A DNA stretch of 25,246 nucleotides from QWPN01 sp044238145 (GCA_044238145.1 JBIIDT010000042.1:1-25246); one strand, 5' to 3'; shown: positions 1-8,081, numbered from the stretch's first letter. Translations and numbers: made by a program. Notes: generated by a model not told the origin, from the sequence alone.

Positions 1-740
1 AGGCCGCACTTGCCGAGGCTCCACGGGTGATCAGGGAGCCAGGAGATGCCGATGGCGCCGCGGGCGAGCTCCGCGGCCTCGGTCGCAGCGCTCCAACGCA
101 CGTGCCGCGTCCGCACGCCCGGAAGGTTCGGGAACACATCGCAGATCAGCGTCAGGCCCGACGCCGGCGCCGCGGCACATGCTTCACGCAGACAAGGGAG
201 CGCGTCGTCGAGGGCAGACACCGTACTGCGACTGCCGATCCAGACCATCTCGGCAGCGCCGGCCGGCTGATCATGGGCCGCCGGCAGGTATCCCGACGGA
301 TCGACGCAGGTCGGCACGAGGTGCGTGCTTGCGGAGGGCGCGGCGCGCACCGCGTGCTCGAGGAGCTGCGACGAGCCCGCCAGCGAGGCGTCCGCCATGC
401 GCACCATCCGCCGAAACCGCGACCAACGCACCGGATCCTCGGCCAGTCGGCCGCTATTGCTGTCCCGCAGATGGACGGCGTCGTCGAAATCGTAGAGCAG
501 CGTCCGCGACACGCGACGGATGAGCCAGGCCTTGCCGGCGCTGAACAGCCGCCGCTGGACCACGACGGCATCCGCGGTGGCGAGCGTCGCCAGCATGCGG
601 GCGAACCCGCCCGGCCCGTGCGGTCGCGTCACGAGTTCGAGCCGCCAGCCTGCCGCCTCGAGCAACGGGGAGAACGCGGCCCAGCGGTAGCGGTAGCAGA
701 CGAAGTCAGGCCCTTCGCTCACTGCGATCAGCCGCCGCAT
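1..740 (-). CDS. Glycosyltransferase, GT-B/family 4 type (C-terminus beyond window)
   Basis: The reverse strand is open from an ATG at 738-740 to the window edge, giving 246 complete codons of an incomplete protein. Visible marks are an N-terminal strand (RRLIAVSEGPDFVCYRYRW), a YDFDDAVH motif at residues 83-90, and a WLPDHPWSLGKCG motif at the very end. From knowledge of the family, the FDDA motif and the P-W-x-x-GKCG motif are typical of GT4-like transferases in lipopolysaccharide and exopolysaccharide clusters, where the Gly/Lys region lies in the C-terminal donor-binding half. It probably transfers a sugar from a nucleotide-sugar donor to a surface glycan at the cytoplasmic membrane; donor and acceptor cannot be told. 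A GTG directly precedes the ATG and the frame stays open upstream, with no clear Shine-Dalgarno, so the start is uncertain. It diverges from a second glycosyltransferase at 1007, which supports a surface-glycan locus. Confidence 0.8.
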   Translation of the reverse strand, partial: MRRLIAVSEGPDFVCYRYRWAAFSPLLEAAGWRLELVTRPHGPGGFARMLATLATADAVVVQRRLFSAGKAWLIRRVSRTLLYDFDDAVHLRDSNSGRLAEDPVRWSRFRRMVRMADASLAGSSQLLEHAVRAAPSASTHLVPTCVDPSGYLPAAHDQPAGAAEMVWIGSRSTVSALDDALPCLREACAAAPASGLTLICDVFPNLPGVRTRHVRWSAATEAAELARGAIGISWLPDHPWSLGKCG

Positions 741-774
741 CACGTGCAGTCCCGGGAATACGCGTCGTGCCGCC

Positions 775-794
775 TGCCGGAGGCTCCTCCGGCA
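775..794. repeat. 9-bp perfect inverted repeat in leader of the glycosyltransferase
   Basis: TGCCGGAGG at 775-783 is followed by a 2-base spacer and its exact reverse complement at 786-794. It lies 35 bases upstream of the ATG at 740 in the 266-base divergent region between two glycosyltransferases. It could be an operator for a dimeric regulator. As RNA the 2-base loop is too tight, so a fold would have to open inner pairs. I see no other clear signal in 741-1006. Confidence 0.45.
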
Positions 795-1006
795 CACTTG
801 CCATCGGCCGCGGCGGGGGCGTCGATGGAGCCTGCCTCCGGGTGATTTCCGTAGCGCGCGACCTCTGATTACGCAGCCAGCCCGACCGCCCCCGGCAGCT
901 GGGGGCCTGGGCAACCTGCGACCCCGAGGCAACGGCAGTCATCGCCGACCGCGATCGCCATCGAACAGCGTCTCGCGAAGCCACGTCTCGTGCCGAAAAA
1001 ACCTCC

Positions 1007-2257
1007 ATGATGCGCAGCGTCGACAGCCAACGATTCGCGATCCGGGACGTGCGCGGCGGCCTGCGGTCGCCACGGATCGCGGTCGTCATCGACAAGTTCG
1101 CGGTCGCCCGCGGCGGGGCCGCGGTCTACACCCGCGACCTCCTCCTCTGGCTGGCCGCACGCGGCTTCGACGTGCACGTGGTGACTCGCGAGGTCGGCGC
1201 GGAGGAGCGCTCGCTCCCCTTCACCTTCCACGAGGCCCGCGCGACGCGGGCCAGACGCCGCTTCGCGACCGCCGCGCTCGAACTGGTGGCGGACGTCTCG
1301 GCCGACATCAACCACGACATGGGTGCCGCCGCCGGATGCGACATCTTCCAGCCCCACGCCGGCTCCCCGGTGGTCTGTCAACGCGCGATGGACGCCGCCA
1401 CGCCCTGGTGGTACCGGCATGCCCGCAGGCTGGCCCAGGATTTTTCTCGGCGGCGGTCCATCCGCAGATTGGCCGTGCGGCAGTTCGGCAGCGCCAGGTC
1501 GCTGTTCATCGCCGTCTCCGGGCGGGTGGCCGCCGACCTCCATCGCATCCACGGGGTGTCGCCGCACCGCATCCGGACCATCCACAACGGCGTCGATGCG
1601 GGGCTGTTCGACGCCAGCCGGCACACCATGGCAGCGGCCGCCGTCCGCCGTCGCCACGGCATCGCCGCCGATGAGTTGCTCGTGATCGCGATCGCCCACA
1701 ATCATCGGCTCAAGGGCGTGCACGTGCTGTCGGACGCGGTTCGCCGCCTGCGGGCCGAGGGCCTGCCGCTCCGGCTGCTTGTCTGCGGCGCACGGTCTCC
1801 GCGTTCACGCGCCGCCGAGGCGCATCGGACTGCAATCGTCCATGCGGGGTGCGTCGCCGACCCCGCCGTCCACTACGCGGCTGCAGACATCGCGGTGCAG
1901 GCCACCTTCTACGACGCCTGCAGCCTGGCCACGCTCGAGTCGCTGGCCAGCGGCCTGCCAGTGATCACGACCCGCGCGAACGGGGCGGCGGAGTTGATCA
2001 CGCCCGGCACCGACGGCATCGTGCTCGACGATCCCGGTGACGCGACGGCACTGGCCAACGCGCTGCGGACACTGGCCCGCGACCGGTTCCTGCGGGCGGC
2101 CATGGGGCGGGCGGCGCGACGGCTCGCGACGAGGCATGGCAGTCAGGCCACCTTCGCCAAGGTTGCCGACGTGTACGCCGAGGTCCTCGAAGCCAAGGGG
2201 CTACGCCTCGTGGGCCTGGCGGCACGCCAGCGGGACGTGCTGTCCCGAGCTGCCTAG
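1007..2257 (+). CDS. Glycosyltransferase family 4 protein (WaaG-like)
   Basis: This is a 416-residue protein of the usual length for a GT-B glycosyltransferase. The N-terminal half has the Gly-rich acceptor-side loop (VARGGAAVYTRDLLLWLA) followed by the FDVHVVT strand. The C-terminal half has IHNGVDAGLFD and the donor-site segment YDACSLATLESLASGLP. Family members usually carry an E-x7-E pair there; here the first position is Asp303 and the second Glu311, a DACSL form that I recall from WaaG-like LPS core transferases. It probably adds a hexose to a lipid-linked or LPS-type acceptor on the cytoplasmic face of the inner membrane. Two ATG codons are adjacent at 1007 and 1010, and no good Shine-Dalgarno precedes them. 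It is divergent from the partial glycosyltransferase at 1-740. The exact sugar cannot be inferred. Confidence 0.87.
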   Translation: MMRSVDSQRFAIRDVRGGLRSPRIAVVIDKFAVARGGAAVYTRDLLLWLAARGFDVHVVTREVGAEERSLPFTFHEARATRARRRFATAALELVADVSADINHDMGAAAGCDIFQPHAGSPVVCQRAMDAATPWWYRHARRLAQDFSRRRSIRRLAVRQFGSARSLFIAVSGRVAADLHRIHGVSPHRIRTIHNGVDAGLFDASRHTMAAAAVRRRHGIAADELLVIAIAHNHRLKGVHVLSDAVRRLRAEGLPLRLLVCGARSPRSRAAEAHRTAIVHAGCVADPAVHYAAADIAVQATFYDACSLATLESLASGLPVITTRANGAAELITPGTDGIVLDDPGDATALANALRTLARDRFLRAAMGRAARRLATRHGSQATFAKVADVYAEVLEAKGLRLVGLAARQRDVLSRAA

Positions 2258-2307
2258 GCCGTCGATCGCGACGATGAGCCTGCCGGGTGACCGAGCCCGA
2301 GGCGGGC

Positions 2308-2337
2308 TTGACACGGGCCGCCGAAAAAACCTATTCC
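2308..2337 (+). promoter_or_regulatory. Possible promoter of the lipoprotein-like gene
   Basis: An exact TTGACA lies at 2308-2313. After 18 bases comes TATTCC at 2332-2337, a weak -10 with the first three bases matching. The spacer holds a run of six A in a very GC-rich background. The predicted start of transcription is near 2344, leaving a leader of about 45 bases before the ATG at 2389. Only the -35 box is convincing. Confidence 0.35.
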
Positions 2338-2388
2338 CCCGACTCTTTCAGGGCTGTTTGTCGTTCGCCGCCCCCACATCGTCCCGCG

Positions 2389-3735
2389 ATGCCCGCACAC
2401 ACGATGCGACTCACCGGCAGGTCACCAGCCGTCGCTCGGGATCGGCCGGGGCGTCGCGTCATGGCGGCGGCCATCGTGATGCTGGCCTGTCAGGGGTGCC
2501 TCGGCCCCACGGCCATCCGCGGCACCCGGCTGCACTACAACCAGGCCTATGAACGGACCGCCGATCAGGAAATCCTGCTGAACATCGTGCGGTTGCGGTA
2601 CGCCGACAGCCCGGTGTTCATCGACCTGCCGGCCATCACCAGTCAGTTCGAAGCCGCATCGAACGGCATGGGCGGCAGCACGAGCACGCCCGGACTCGGG
2701 CAGATCGCGGGCAATTTCGCGCTCCGCGACGCCCCCACGCTCTCCTATGCACCGCGGACGGGCCGCGAGTATGCCAAGTCGCTCATCACGCCGCTCAAGG
2801 CGGAAGCGCTCTTCAACACCAGCCCCGGCGGCAACACCCGCAACGTGTTCCTGGCGGCCGTCGACAGCATCAACGGCGTCCGCAACGCCCCGCTTGCCAC
2901 GTCGCCCCATGGCTGCGTGCGGGAAGACAATCAGGCGTATCGGTATGCCGTCGACGCCATCATCGCACTCCAGGCCCGTGGGGCGATCGAGCTGCGCATC
3001 GCCACCGAGGAGGAGGTCGCCGGAGGTGTCGTGCCGACGAGCGCGATCACCCCCCAGGTCCTCATGGATGCCCTCGACAAGGATTTCGTCCTCCACCGGG
3101 ACGAGGCGTCGCTGCGGATCGCCAAGCCACAGGAGGTGCTCGCGGTCGTCATCCACCCGGACGAGTACGACTCGCCCGAGATGCGCGACCTGTGCGAGAT
3201 GTTCCACCTGACGCCCGGGCGGAGAATGTACCGGGTCGTGTCGCACGAAGCGGACCCCGTGGTCATGGATTCCGCGGACGATGCAGGGCTGCCCGTCGAT
3301 CCCCCCGAGGTCGAGCTGTTGCCGTCACCAGAAGGCAGCAACACGGCATCGGTTCCCTCGCCGGGCCGAAACGCCGAACGCGGCGACACCATCAGCCTCA
3401 ACATGCGGTCGATCTATCAGGTGATGACCTTCCTCTCCAAGGGCGTCGAGGTGCCCGCCGCGCACGTGGACCGCGGGATCGTTCAGGTGTGCTGCACGCC
3501 CGATGGAAAGCGGGACGATTGGACGCGACTCACGAACGGCTTGTTCCGGATTCACGTCCAGCGGTTTCGTCCGTGGCATGCGGAGGTCGCGGTTCCATAC
3601 CGCGATCATTGGTTCTACATCGCCGAGAACGACGTGCAGAGCCGAGCCGTTCTCTCGCACGTTCTCCTCTCGATCGAACATCAGGTCGCCGATGCCAAGA
3701 CGGCCGCACCGGTGCTGACGTTGCCGCTGCGCTGA
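2389..3735 (+). CDS. Uncharacterised lipoprotein-like protein (LNIVRLRY family)
   Basis: From the ATG at 2389 this is 448 residues; a second ATG at 2404 is equally possible, and an upstream in-frame ATG at 2287 would overlap the likely promoter. The N-terminus has basic residues (RPGRRV), a short hydrophobic stretch and Cys residues in LACQGCLG, suggesting an exported and perhaps lipid-anchored protein, though the lipobox is not ideal. The following QEILLNIVRLRYADSPVFID segment resembles, from memory, a widespread family of uncharacterised bacterial lipoproteins carrying the same LNxVRLRY motif. No catalytic motif is visible. The C-terminal part (WFYIAENDVQSRAVLSHVLL) looks like a compact folded domain, and the middle holds an acidic and proline-rich linker. 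Function is unknown. It runs tail to tail with the giant secreted protein at 3787, with a hairpin between them. Confidence 0.78.
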   Translation: MPAHTMRLTGRSPAVARDRPGRRVMAAAIVMLACQGCLGPTAIRGTRLHYNQAYERTADQEILLNIVRLRYADSPVFIDLPAITSQFEAASNGMGGSTSTPGLGQIAGNFALRDAPTLSYAPRTGREYAKSLITPLKAEALFNTSPGGNTRNVFLAAVDSINGVRNAPLATSPHGCVREDNQAYRYAVDAIIALQARGAIELRIATEEEVAGGVVPTSAITPQVLMDALDKDFVLHRDEASLRIAKPQEVLAVVIHPDEYDSPEMRDLCEMFHLTPGRRMYRVVSHEADPVVMDSADDAGLPVDPPEVELLPSPEGSNTASVPSPGRNAERGDTISLNMRSIYQVMTFLSKGVEVPAAHVDRGIVQVCCTPDGKRDDWTRLTNGLFRIHVQRFRPWHAEVAVPYRDHWFYIAENDVQSRAVLSHVLLSIEHQVADAKTAAPVLTLPLR

Positions 3736-3746
3736 ACGAGCCGTGG

Positions 3747-3774
3747 CCGTGCCCGGCGCCGTCGCAGGGCACGG
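3747..3774. terminator. Hairpin between convergent genes
   Basis: CCGTGCCC at 3747-3754 pairs perfectly with GGGCACGG at 3767-3774, leaving a 12-base loop. It sits in the 51-base gap between two converging genes, so it could end transcription from both sides. There is no T-run on either flank, so it is not a textbook intrinsic terminator. Confidence 0.55.
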
Positions 3775-3786
3775 AAGGCTGGCTGC

Positions 3787-6700
3787 CTACGGAGCGGGCG
3801 CGTACTGGGCGGTCGGCGAGATGGTGCCCCGCACGCCCAACCGATATGCCCGGGCCACCAGCGCGTTGTACTCGGCCGCGGAGGGGAACTGATCACGGGT
3901 CAGGATGGACCCCGAGGTGCCGGTCGGGTCGCTGACGATCGCCCAGCTGTAGTCCGGGGCGTAGTCCAGGATCCAGTAGTTGCCCGGCTCGACCGCGTCG
4001 GGCTCGCCGGAGTAGTCCACGTTGAAGCGGGTGTTGAACTCGTTGACCGCGACCGCCGTCCCGGTGACGTTCCACGCGGGGCCGGAGGGGCCGGACTCGT
4101 TGCCGGAGTTCTCCACCCTCAGCATGCCGTCTGGCTGGGGCGTGAAGTTAGCCATCACGTTCACCAGCCCGATGGTGCTGGCCTGCTTGATGCTACCCTG
4201 CTCGTACCAGGTGCCTGCGTACTGAGCGATATCGACCGGCGGCGGCGCGGGCAGCGTGGTGGCGCCGACGTCTCCCAGCACGATCGGCTGGTTGGACACG
4301 TAGGTGCCGTCGTTCGGACTGCCGTAGATGCCGTAGAAGGGATCGGTCGGCCCGTAAATCCCCGAGTACATGTCGTTGATCCAGCCGGTGGCGAAGGTGA
4401 TCACGGCGTCGAGCGGGGTGCCGGCGTCGAACTGCATCCCGACGAACACGTCGGGATGCAGCAACGCGAGCTGCTCCGTCGTGCTGCCCCAGTTGTTCGC
4501 GGCCTGCGGCGGTGAGGCGATCTGGTAGAGGGGGATGCCCAAGGAGTCGAGCTTGGCGAGCGACGGGGCGAACTGATCCGGGCCGGCCACCCCGTCGACC
4601 ATCACCACGCCCAACAGGTTTGCGGCGGCGCCGTTGTCGACGGTGAGCGCGGCCACCTGGGCGGCGAAGCCACCGCCCGTCAACTGCCCGGCGAACAGCA
4701 GCTTCCCGGGCAACACCCCTTGATAGCCGGCGGCCGTCGCGCTGATGGCGAGTGCCCCCCGATCACCGAACATCATGTCGGCGACCGCCTGCTGCATGAC
4801 CGCGCTGCCGAGGAACAAGTCCGGCTGGGTCGGAATCTCGAAGGAGCTGATCGTGGGGGCGACGACGATGCTGTTGGTCTGGCCCGCGATCTGGACGGCG
4901 AGCGCCGCGAACGCCGCCGCGTCGCCGGACTCGCCGCGTTGCAGCCACACGAGGCCGTTGGCCGAGACCTGGCCGTCGGACTGGGTCGGGAAGTACCAAT
5001 CGGCCGACGTCACGAAACCCCTGGGCCCGCTCGGGATGCCCAGTGGCGACGTCGCGGCCTTGACCCCCGTCACGCCATTGCCGAGGGGCGGAACGACGGC
5101 CGCGGACAGGCCGTTGCTGCCAGTGTTGACCGCGGGCCCGGGCTGGAACCCGGACAATCCGCCAAGGGACTCGATCTCCGCATCGAGCCTCCACTCGGCC
5201 GCCGACCACATGTTGGCGATCGGGCTGGGGAGGGCCGTCGCCGCGGCCTCGCCCAGCTGGATCGGCTCGTTCGCCGCGGCGTAGAAGCCGTACTGGGGGT
5301 TATCCGGCGTGACACCCGAATACAGGTCGTTGATCCAGCCGGCAGACAGCAGGTGGGCGGCCGCCGCGTTGCCGGGCAGCGACCGCGTCGTCACCCGCTG
5401 GGCCACGATGTCGTCGGACAGGCTACTGCCCACGATGGCGTCGACGTGCGAACCGCCGGTGAGCACGACGCCGCGGAACCGGCCGGGGGCGACCGCCACC
5501 AGCGCGTTGGTCGTCGCGCCGTAGGCGTTCCAGAGCTGCGCGGGGGCCGCGAGCTGGTAGACGGGGATGGAGCGGCCATCCAGGTCCGCCACCTGCTCCG
5601 CAAAACTGCCGCTGCCGTCGAAGGCGCCGGCGGAGACGCCGTCGTACATGATCACGCCCACCAGGTCGGTGGACGCCGGATTGTTCTCCGTGTAATCGGC
5701 CGCGACCGCCGTCACGAAACCGCCGCCCGCGGAATGACCGGCGAGCACGAACTTGCCCGTGAGTTCGCTCAGATCCCCGGCATAGCCGGCCGCCACCGCG
5801 CTGGCGACGAGCGCTGATCGATTGCCCTCGAACAACGCCGCCACGGCCCGCAGGGCCGGGTCGTCGGCCACCGCCCAGTTCATGCTGGCCGGCAGCGACG
5901 GCGCCACCACGATGCTATTGGTCTGCCGGGCGAGATCGCCGGCCAGCGACGCGAAGGAGCCACCGGTGGCGCCGGGGGCATGCTGCAGCCAGATCACGCC
6001 TTGGGCTGCGATCGAGCCGTCGACCTGCGTCGGGAAGTACCAGTCGGCCGGCACTTGAATCCCGCCACCGTAGGAAGCGGCGAGCGTGGAACTGCCCACC
6101 TGCACGCCGCTCACGCCGTTGCTCACCCCGGGCAATTGGGGCGAGACGACGGCGCTAGTCGCCAACGTGGCCGGTGCCGAGGCCGTCGTGGCGGCAGTCG
6201 TGCCGACGGCCTGGACCGTGGCCGTCGCCGGCACGAACCCCGCCGCGCCCTGGCCACGGAGCGTCATCTCGAAGGTGCCGCCCGTGAACGTCCCCGCGAT
6301 CCGGCTCACGTTGCCCTTCGCGTTCACCCACACGTCCACCGGCACCGGGCTCGTGTCGCGGCCGATGCTCGGGTCGGACTGCAGGTCGGCCAGCGGGATC
6401 ATGCCCGCGAAGGTGGAAAGCCCCACGACGGCCCGATAATGCCGGCCGTACGCATCGCTGCCGACGTACTGCACGCTCTTCGCAAACTCGAGCCCTGGGA
6501 GCGTCTGCACGGGCGTCAGCGACGTGGCCACGAGGTTCTCGCCGAGCACGGTGCGGTGCATGCCCGACGGCAGCGTCAACGCTGGCGGAGGCACCAAGAA
6601 TCCGATCGAGGCGTCGATGTCGAGCGCCGCGGAGCGGGTGTCGAGCCACCCGGTCGAACGGGCCGACACCACGAAGGCCTCGGCGGCGACGTCGAACGAA

Positions 6701-8076
6701 TAGCTCCGGGCCTTCTGTGCCCGATAGGCGGCCCGCCCAACGTCGTTGAGTTGCAGTCGCAGGCCCGTGGCGTTTTGGGTGAGCAGGTTGCCCGAGAGGG
6801 TGCTGGCGAGGTACTTCTCGACCTGGCCGAGCGCGTTGTCGCCGATCTCGGCCCCCACCACCGTCGCCCCCGCGCACCGACCCGTGGCCGTAACGCCGAA
6901 TCCGCCGTTGGAGACGATCTCGTTGCCGGCCCCCGCAGCCCGGCCGCCGATCGCGAGGCCCCGCGCAGCCTGGAGCGACACGCCGTGGCCGACGTTGCCG
7001 CTGAAGGAACTGCCGGTGATGAGGGTGCCCGCATAGTCGCCGCGGCCAACGAGCAGGCCCGTGCCGTTGCCCGTGCTCGTCACGCCCGTGATCCGCGATC
7101 CATGCGATCCGCCGGCGAAGCGGATGCCGGCACCGCCGAATCCGCTGATCGTGCGGGCTTCGGAGCCGGGCAAGAACACGACGTCGTCGACGTTCGCCCC
7201 GATCACGAAGCCGCTGGTGCCGGCGGCGGTGCCCGATCCGTCAAGCACGAGTCCTCCGCCGACGAGCACGCGATCGGCCCTGGCCAGCGTGATGCCCTGC
7301 AGGGGCAGCCAACTGCCGACGTCGCCTACCATCGTGATCGCCCGCCCGGCGGAGAGTTCAAGCCTGCCGAACCCGTCGATCGTCGACGAGAAGGAGATGT
7401 CGCGGCCTGCCTGGAGGGCCACGCCGTTCAGGAGCGTCACGCCGCCGCCGAACGCCTGAGACCCCTTGGGAGTCACCACGCCGGACGCCACGAGAATCCC
7501 GTGCGCCACGCCCTCGCCCTGCGTCGCGAGGTTCACGTCGCCGGCTCCCTTCGCCGCGATCGGGCCGGCGATGGCGATGCTGTCGACCGCCCCAGCGCCC
7601 GTGTCGATGGTGAGGCCCTGTGCGGCCGCCCCCCGGCCGATGGCGGCGAGGTTCACACCGCCCGGTCCGATCCTGACCGAATCCGTGGCTGCGCCGCCGG
7701 CGATCGAGAGGCCAGCGAACTTCGTGATCTGTTTCAGGTCCACCGTGATCGTGTCGGCCGCCGTATCGACGGCGATGCCTTTGATCGGAACGGGCACGGC
7801 CAGCGAGCCCGCCGTGGCGGCGGTGATCGTCAGCCTGGCTGCCGATGCGTCGTACGTGGTGGCGAGGTTCGTGATCGCCGCCCCCTCGGCGTCGAGCGTG
7901 AGCACGACCCGGTTGCCCGCCAGGCCGACGAGGATGTCGTTGGCTGCGAGCATGGCCCGCGTTTCGAGGCCCTCGATGCCCGGCTTCACGCCTGCCGGAC
8001 GGCGGCGACGTCTGTGGCTTCCGTCCGCGTTCTGGCGACGACGACTGAAGAGGATCGATTGCAGAAGCGGGCGCAT
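3787..8076 (-). CDS. Giant exported protein: LEPR-XLL-like, beta-helix, two alpha/beta-hydrolase modules, lipocalin
   Basis: From the ATG at 8076 this is 1429 residues; GAGGG five bases upstream favours it over an in-frame ATG at 8157. Order of parts: a basic N-terminus (SRRRQ, HRRRRR) ending in GIEGLETRAMLA (34-44), a variant of the planctomycete LEPR-XLL export signature; short beta repeats; a Gly/Asn-rich right-handed beta-helix-like region (about 250-415); an unassigned beta-rich region; hydrolase module 1 (about 675-930); hydrolase module 2 (about 1024-1260); and a C-terminal lipocalin (about 1283-1420, GTWYE at 1288, YWILDYAPDYSWAIV). Module 1 has GHSAGGG with Ser782, Asp812 in MYDGV, and His877 in GGSHVDA, a plausible triad. 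In module 2 these positions are Leu1132, Asp1161 and Pro1221, so it should be inactive. The modules recall, from memory only, hydrolase domains of mycobacterial PE proteins (WYFPTQ, TNSIVVAP). Substrate unknown; an ester or lipid fits the lipocalin. Confidence 0.85.
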   Translation of the reverse strand: MRPLLQSILFSRRRQNADGSHRRRRRPAGVKPGIEGLETRAMLAANDILVGLAGNRVVLTLDAEGAAITNLATTYDASAARLTITAATAGSLAVPVPIKGIAVDTAADTITVDLKQITKFAGLSIAGGAATDSVRIGPGGVNLAAIGRGAAAQGLTIDTGAGAVDSIAIAGPIAAKGAGDVNLATQGEGVAHGILVASGVVTPKGSQAFGGGVTLLNGVALQAGRDISFSSTIDGFGRLELSAGRAITMVGDVGSWLPLQGITLARADRVLVGGGLVLDGSGTAAGTSGFVIGANVDDVVFLPGSEARTISGFGGAGIRFAGGSHGSRITGVTSTGNGTGLLVGRGDYAGTLITGSSFSGNVGHGVSLQAARGLAIGGRAAGAGNEIVSNGGFGVTATGRCAGATVVGAEIGDNALGQVEKYLASTLSGNLLTQNATGLRLQLNDVGRAAYRAQKARSYSFDVAAEAFVVSARSTGWLDTRSAALDIDASIGFLVPPPALTLPSGMHRTVLGENLVATSLTPVQTLPGLEFAKSVQYVGSDAYGRHYRAVVGLSTFAGMIPLADLQSDPSIGRDTSPVPVDVWVNAKGNVSRIAGTFTGGTFEMTLRGQGAAGFVPATATVQAVGTTAATTASAPATLATSAVVSPQLPGVSNGVSGVQVGSSTLAASYGGGIQVPADWYFPTQVDGSIAAQGVIWLQHAPGATGGSFASLAGDLARQTNSIVVAPSLPASMNWAVADDPALRAVAALFEGNRSALVASAVAAGYAGDLSELTGKFVLAGHSAGGGFVTAVAADYTENNPASTDLVGVIMYDGVSAGAFDGSGSFAEQVADLDGRSIPVYQLAAPAQLWNAYGATTNALVAVAPGRFRGVVLTGGSHVDAIVGSSLSDDIVAQRVTTRSLPGNAAAAHLLSAGWINDLYSGVTPDNPQYGFYAAANEPIQLGEAAATALPSPIANMWSAAEWRLDAEIESLGGLSGFQPGPAVNTGSNGLSAAVVPPLGNGVTGVKAATSPLGIPSGPRGFVTSADWYFPTQSDGQVSANGLVWLQRGESGDAAAFAALAVQIAGQTNSIVVAPTISSFEIPTQPDLFLGSAVMQQAVADMMFGDRGALAISATAAGYQGVLPGKLLFAGQLTGGGFAAQVAALTVDNGAAANLLGVVMVDGVAGPDQFAPSLAKLDSLGIPLYQIASPPQAANNWGSTTEQLALLHPDVFVGMQFDAGTPLDAVITFATGWINDMYSGIYGPTDPFYGIYGSPNDGTYVSNQPIVLGDVGATTLPAPPPVDIAQYAGTWYEQGSIKQASTIGLVNVMANFTPQPDGMLRVENSGNESGPSGPAWNVTGTAVAVNEFNTRFNVDYSGEPDAVEPGNYWILDYAPDYSWAIVSDPTGTSGSILTRDQFPSAAEYNALVARAYRLGVRGTISPTAQYAPAP
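4245..5085 (-). repeat. Second (degenerate) copy of the hydrolase module
   Basis: This runs from a NGVTGV segment through ADWYFPTQSDGQVSANGLVW and TNSIVVAPTISS to NQPIVLGDVGATTLP. It parallels the copy at 5235-6120 segment by segment. The nucleophile elbow reads GQLTGGG rather than GHSAGGG, and the catalytic His region reads GTPLDAV rather than GSHVDAI. The boundaries are approximate. Confidence 0.75.
5235..6120 (-). repeat. First (apparently active) copy of the hydrolase module
   Basis: This runs from NGVSGV through ADWYFPTQVDGSIAAQGVIW and TNSIVVAPSLPA to NEPIQLGEAAATALP. It retains the GHSAGGG nucleophile elbow (Ser codon 5731-5733) and the His in GGSHVDA (codon 5446-5448). The tandem pair is an intragenic duplication; the boundaries are approximate. 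Confidence 0.75.
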
Positions 8077-8081
8077 TGGTT

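Noticed and set aside
27..845. A plus-strand open frame at the window start
   Set aside because: The minus-strand frame that runs off the window has glycosyltransferase motifs (YDFDDA, WLPDHPW), while this one has none.
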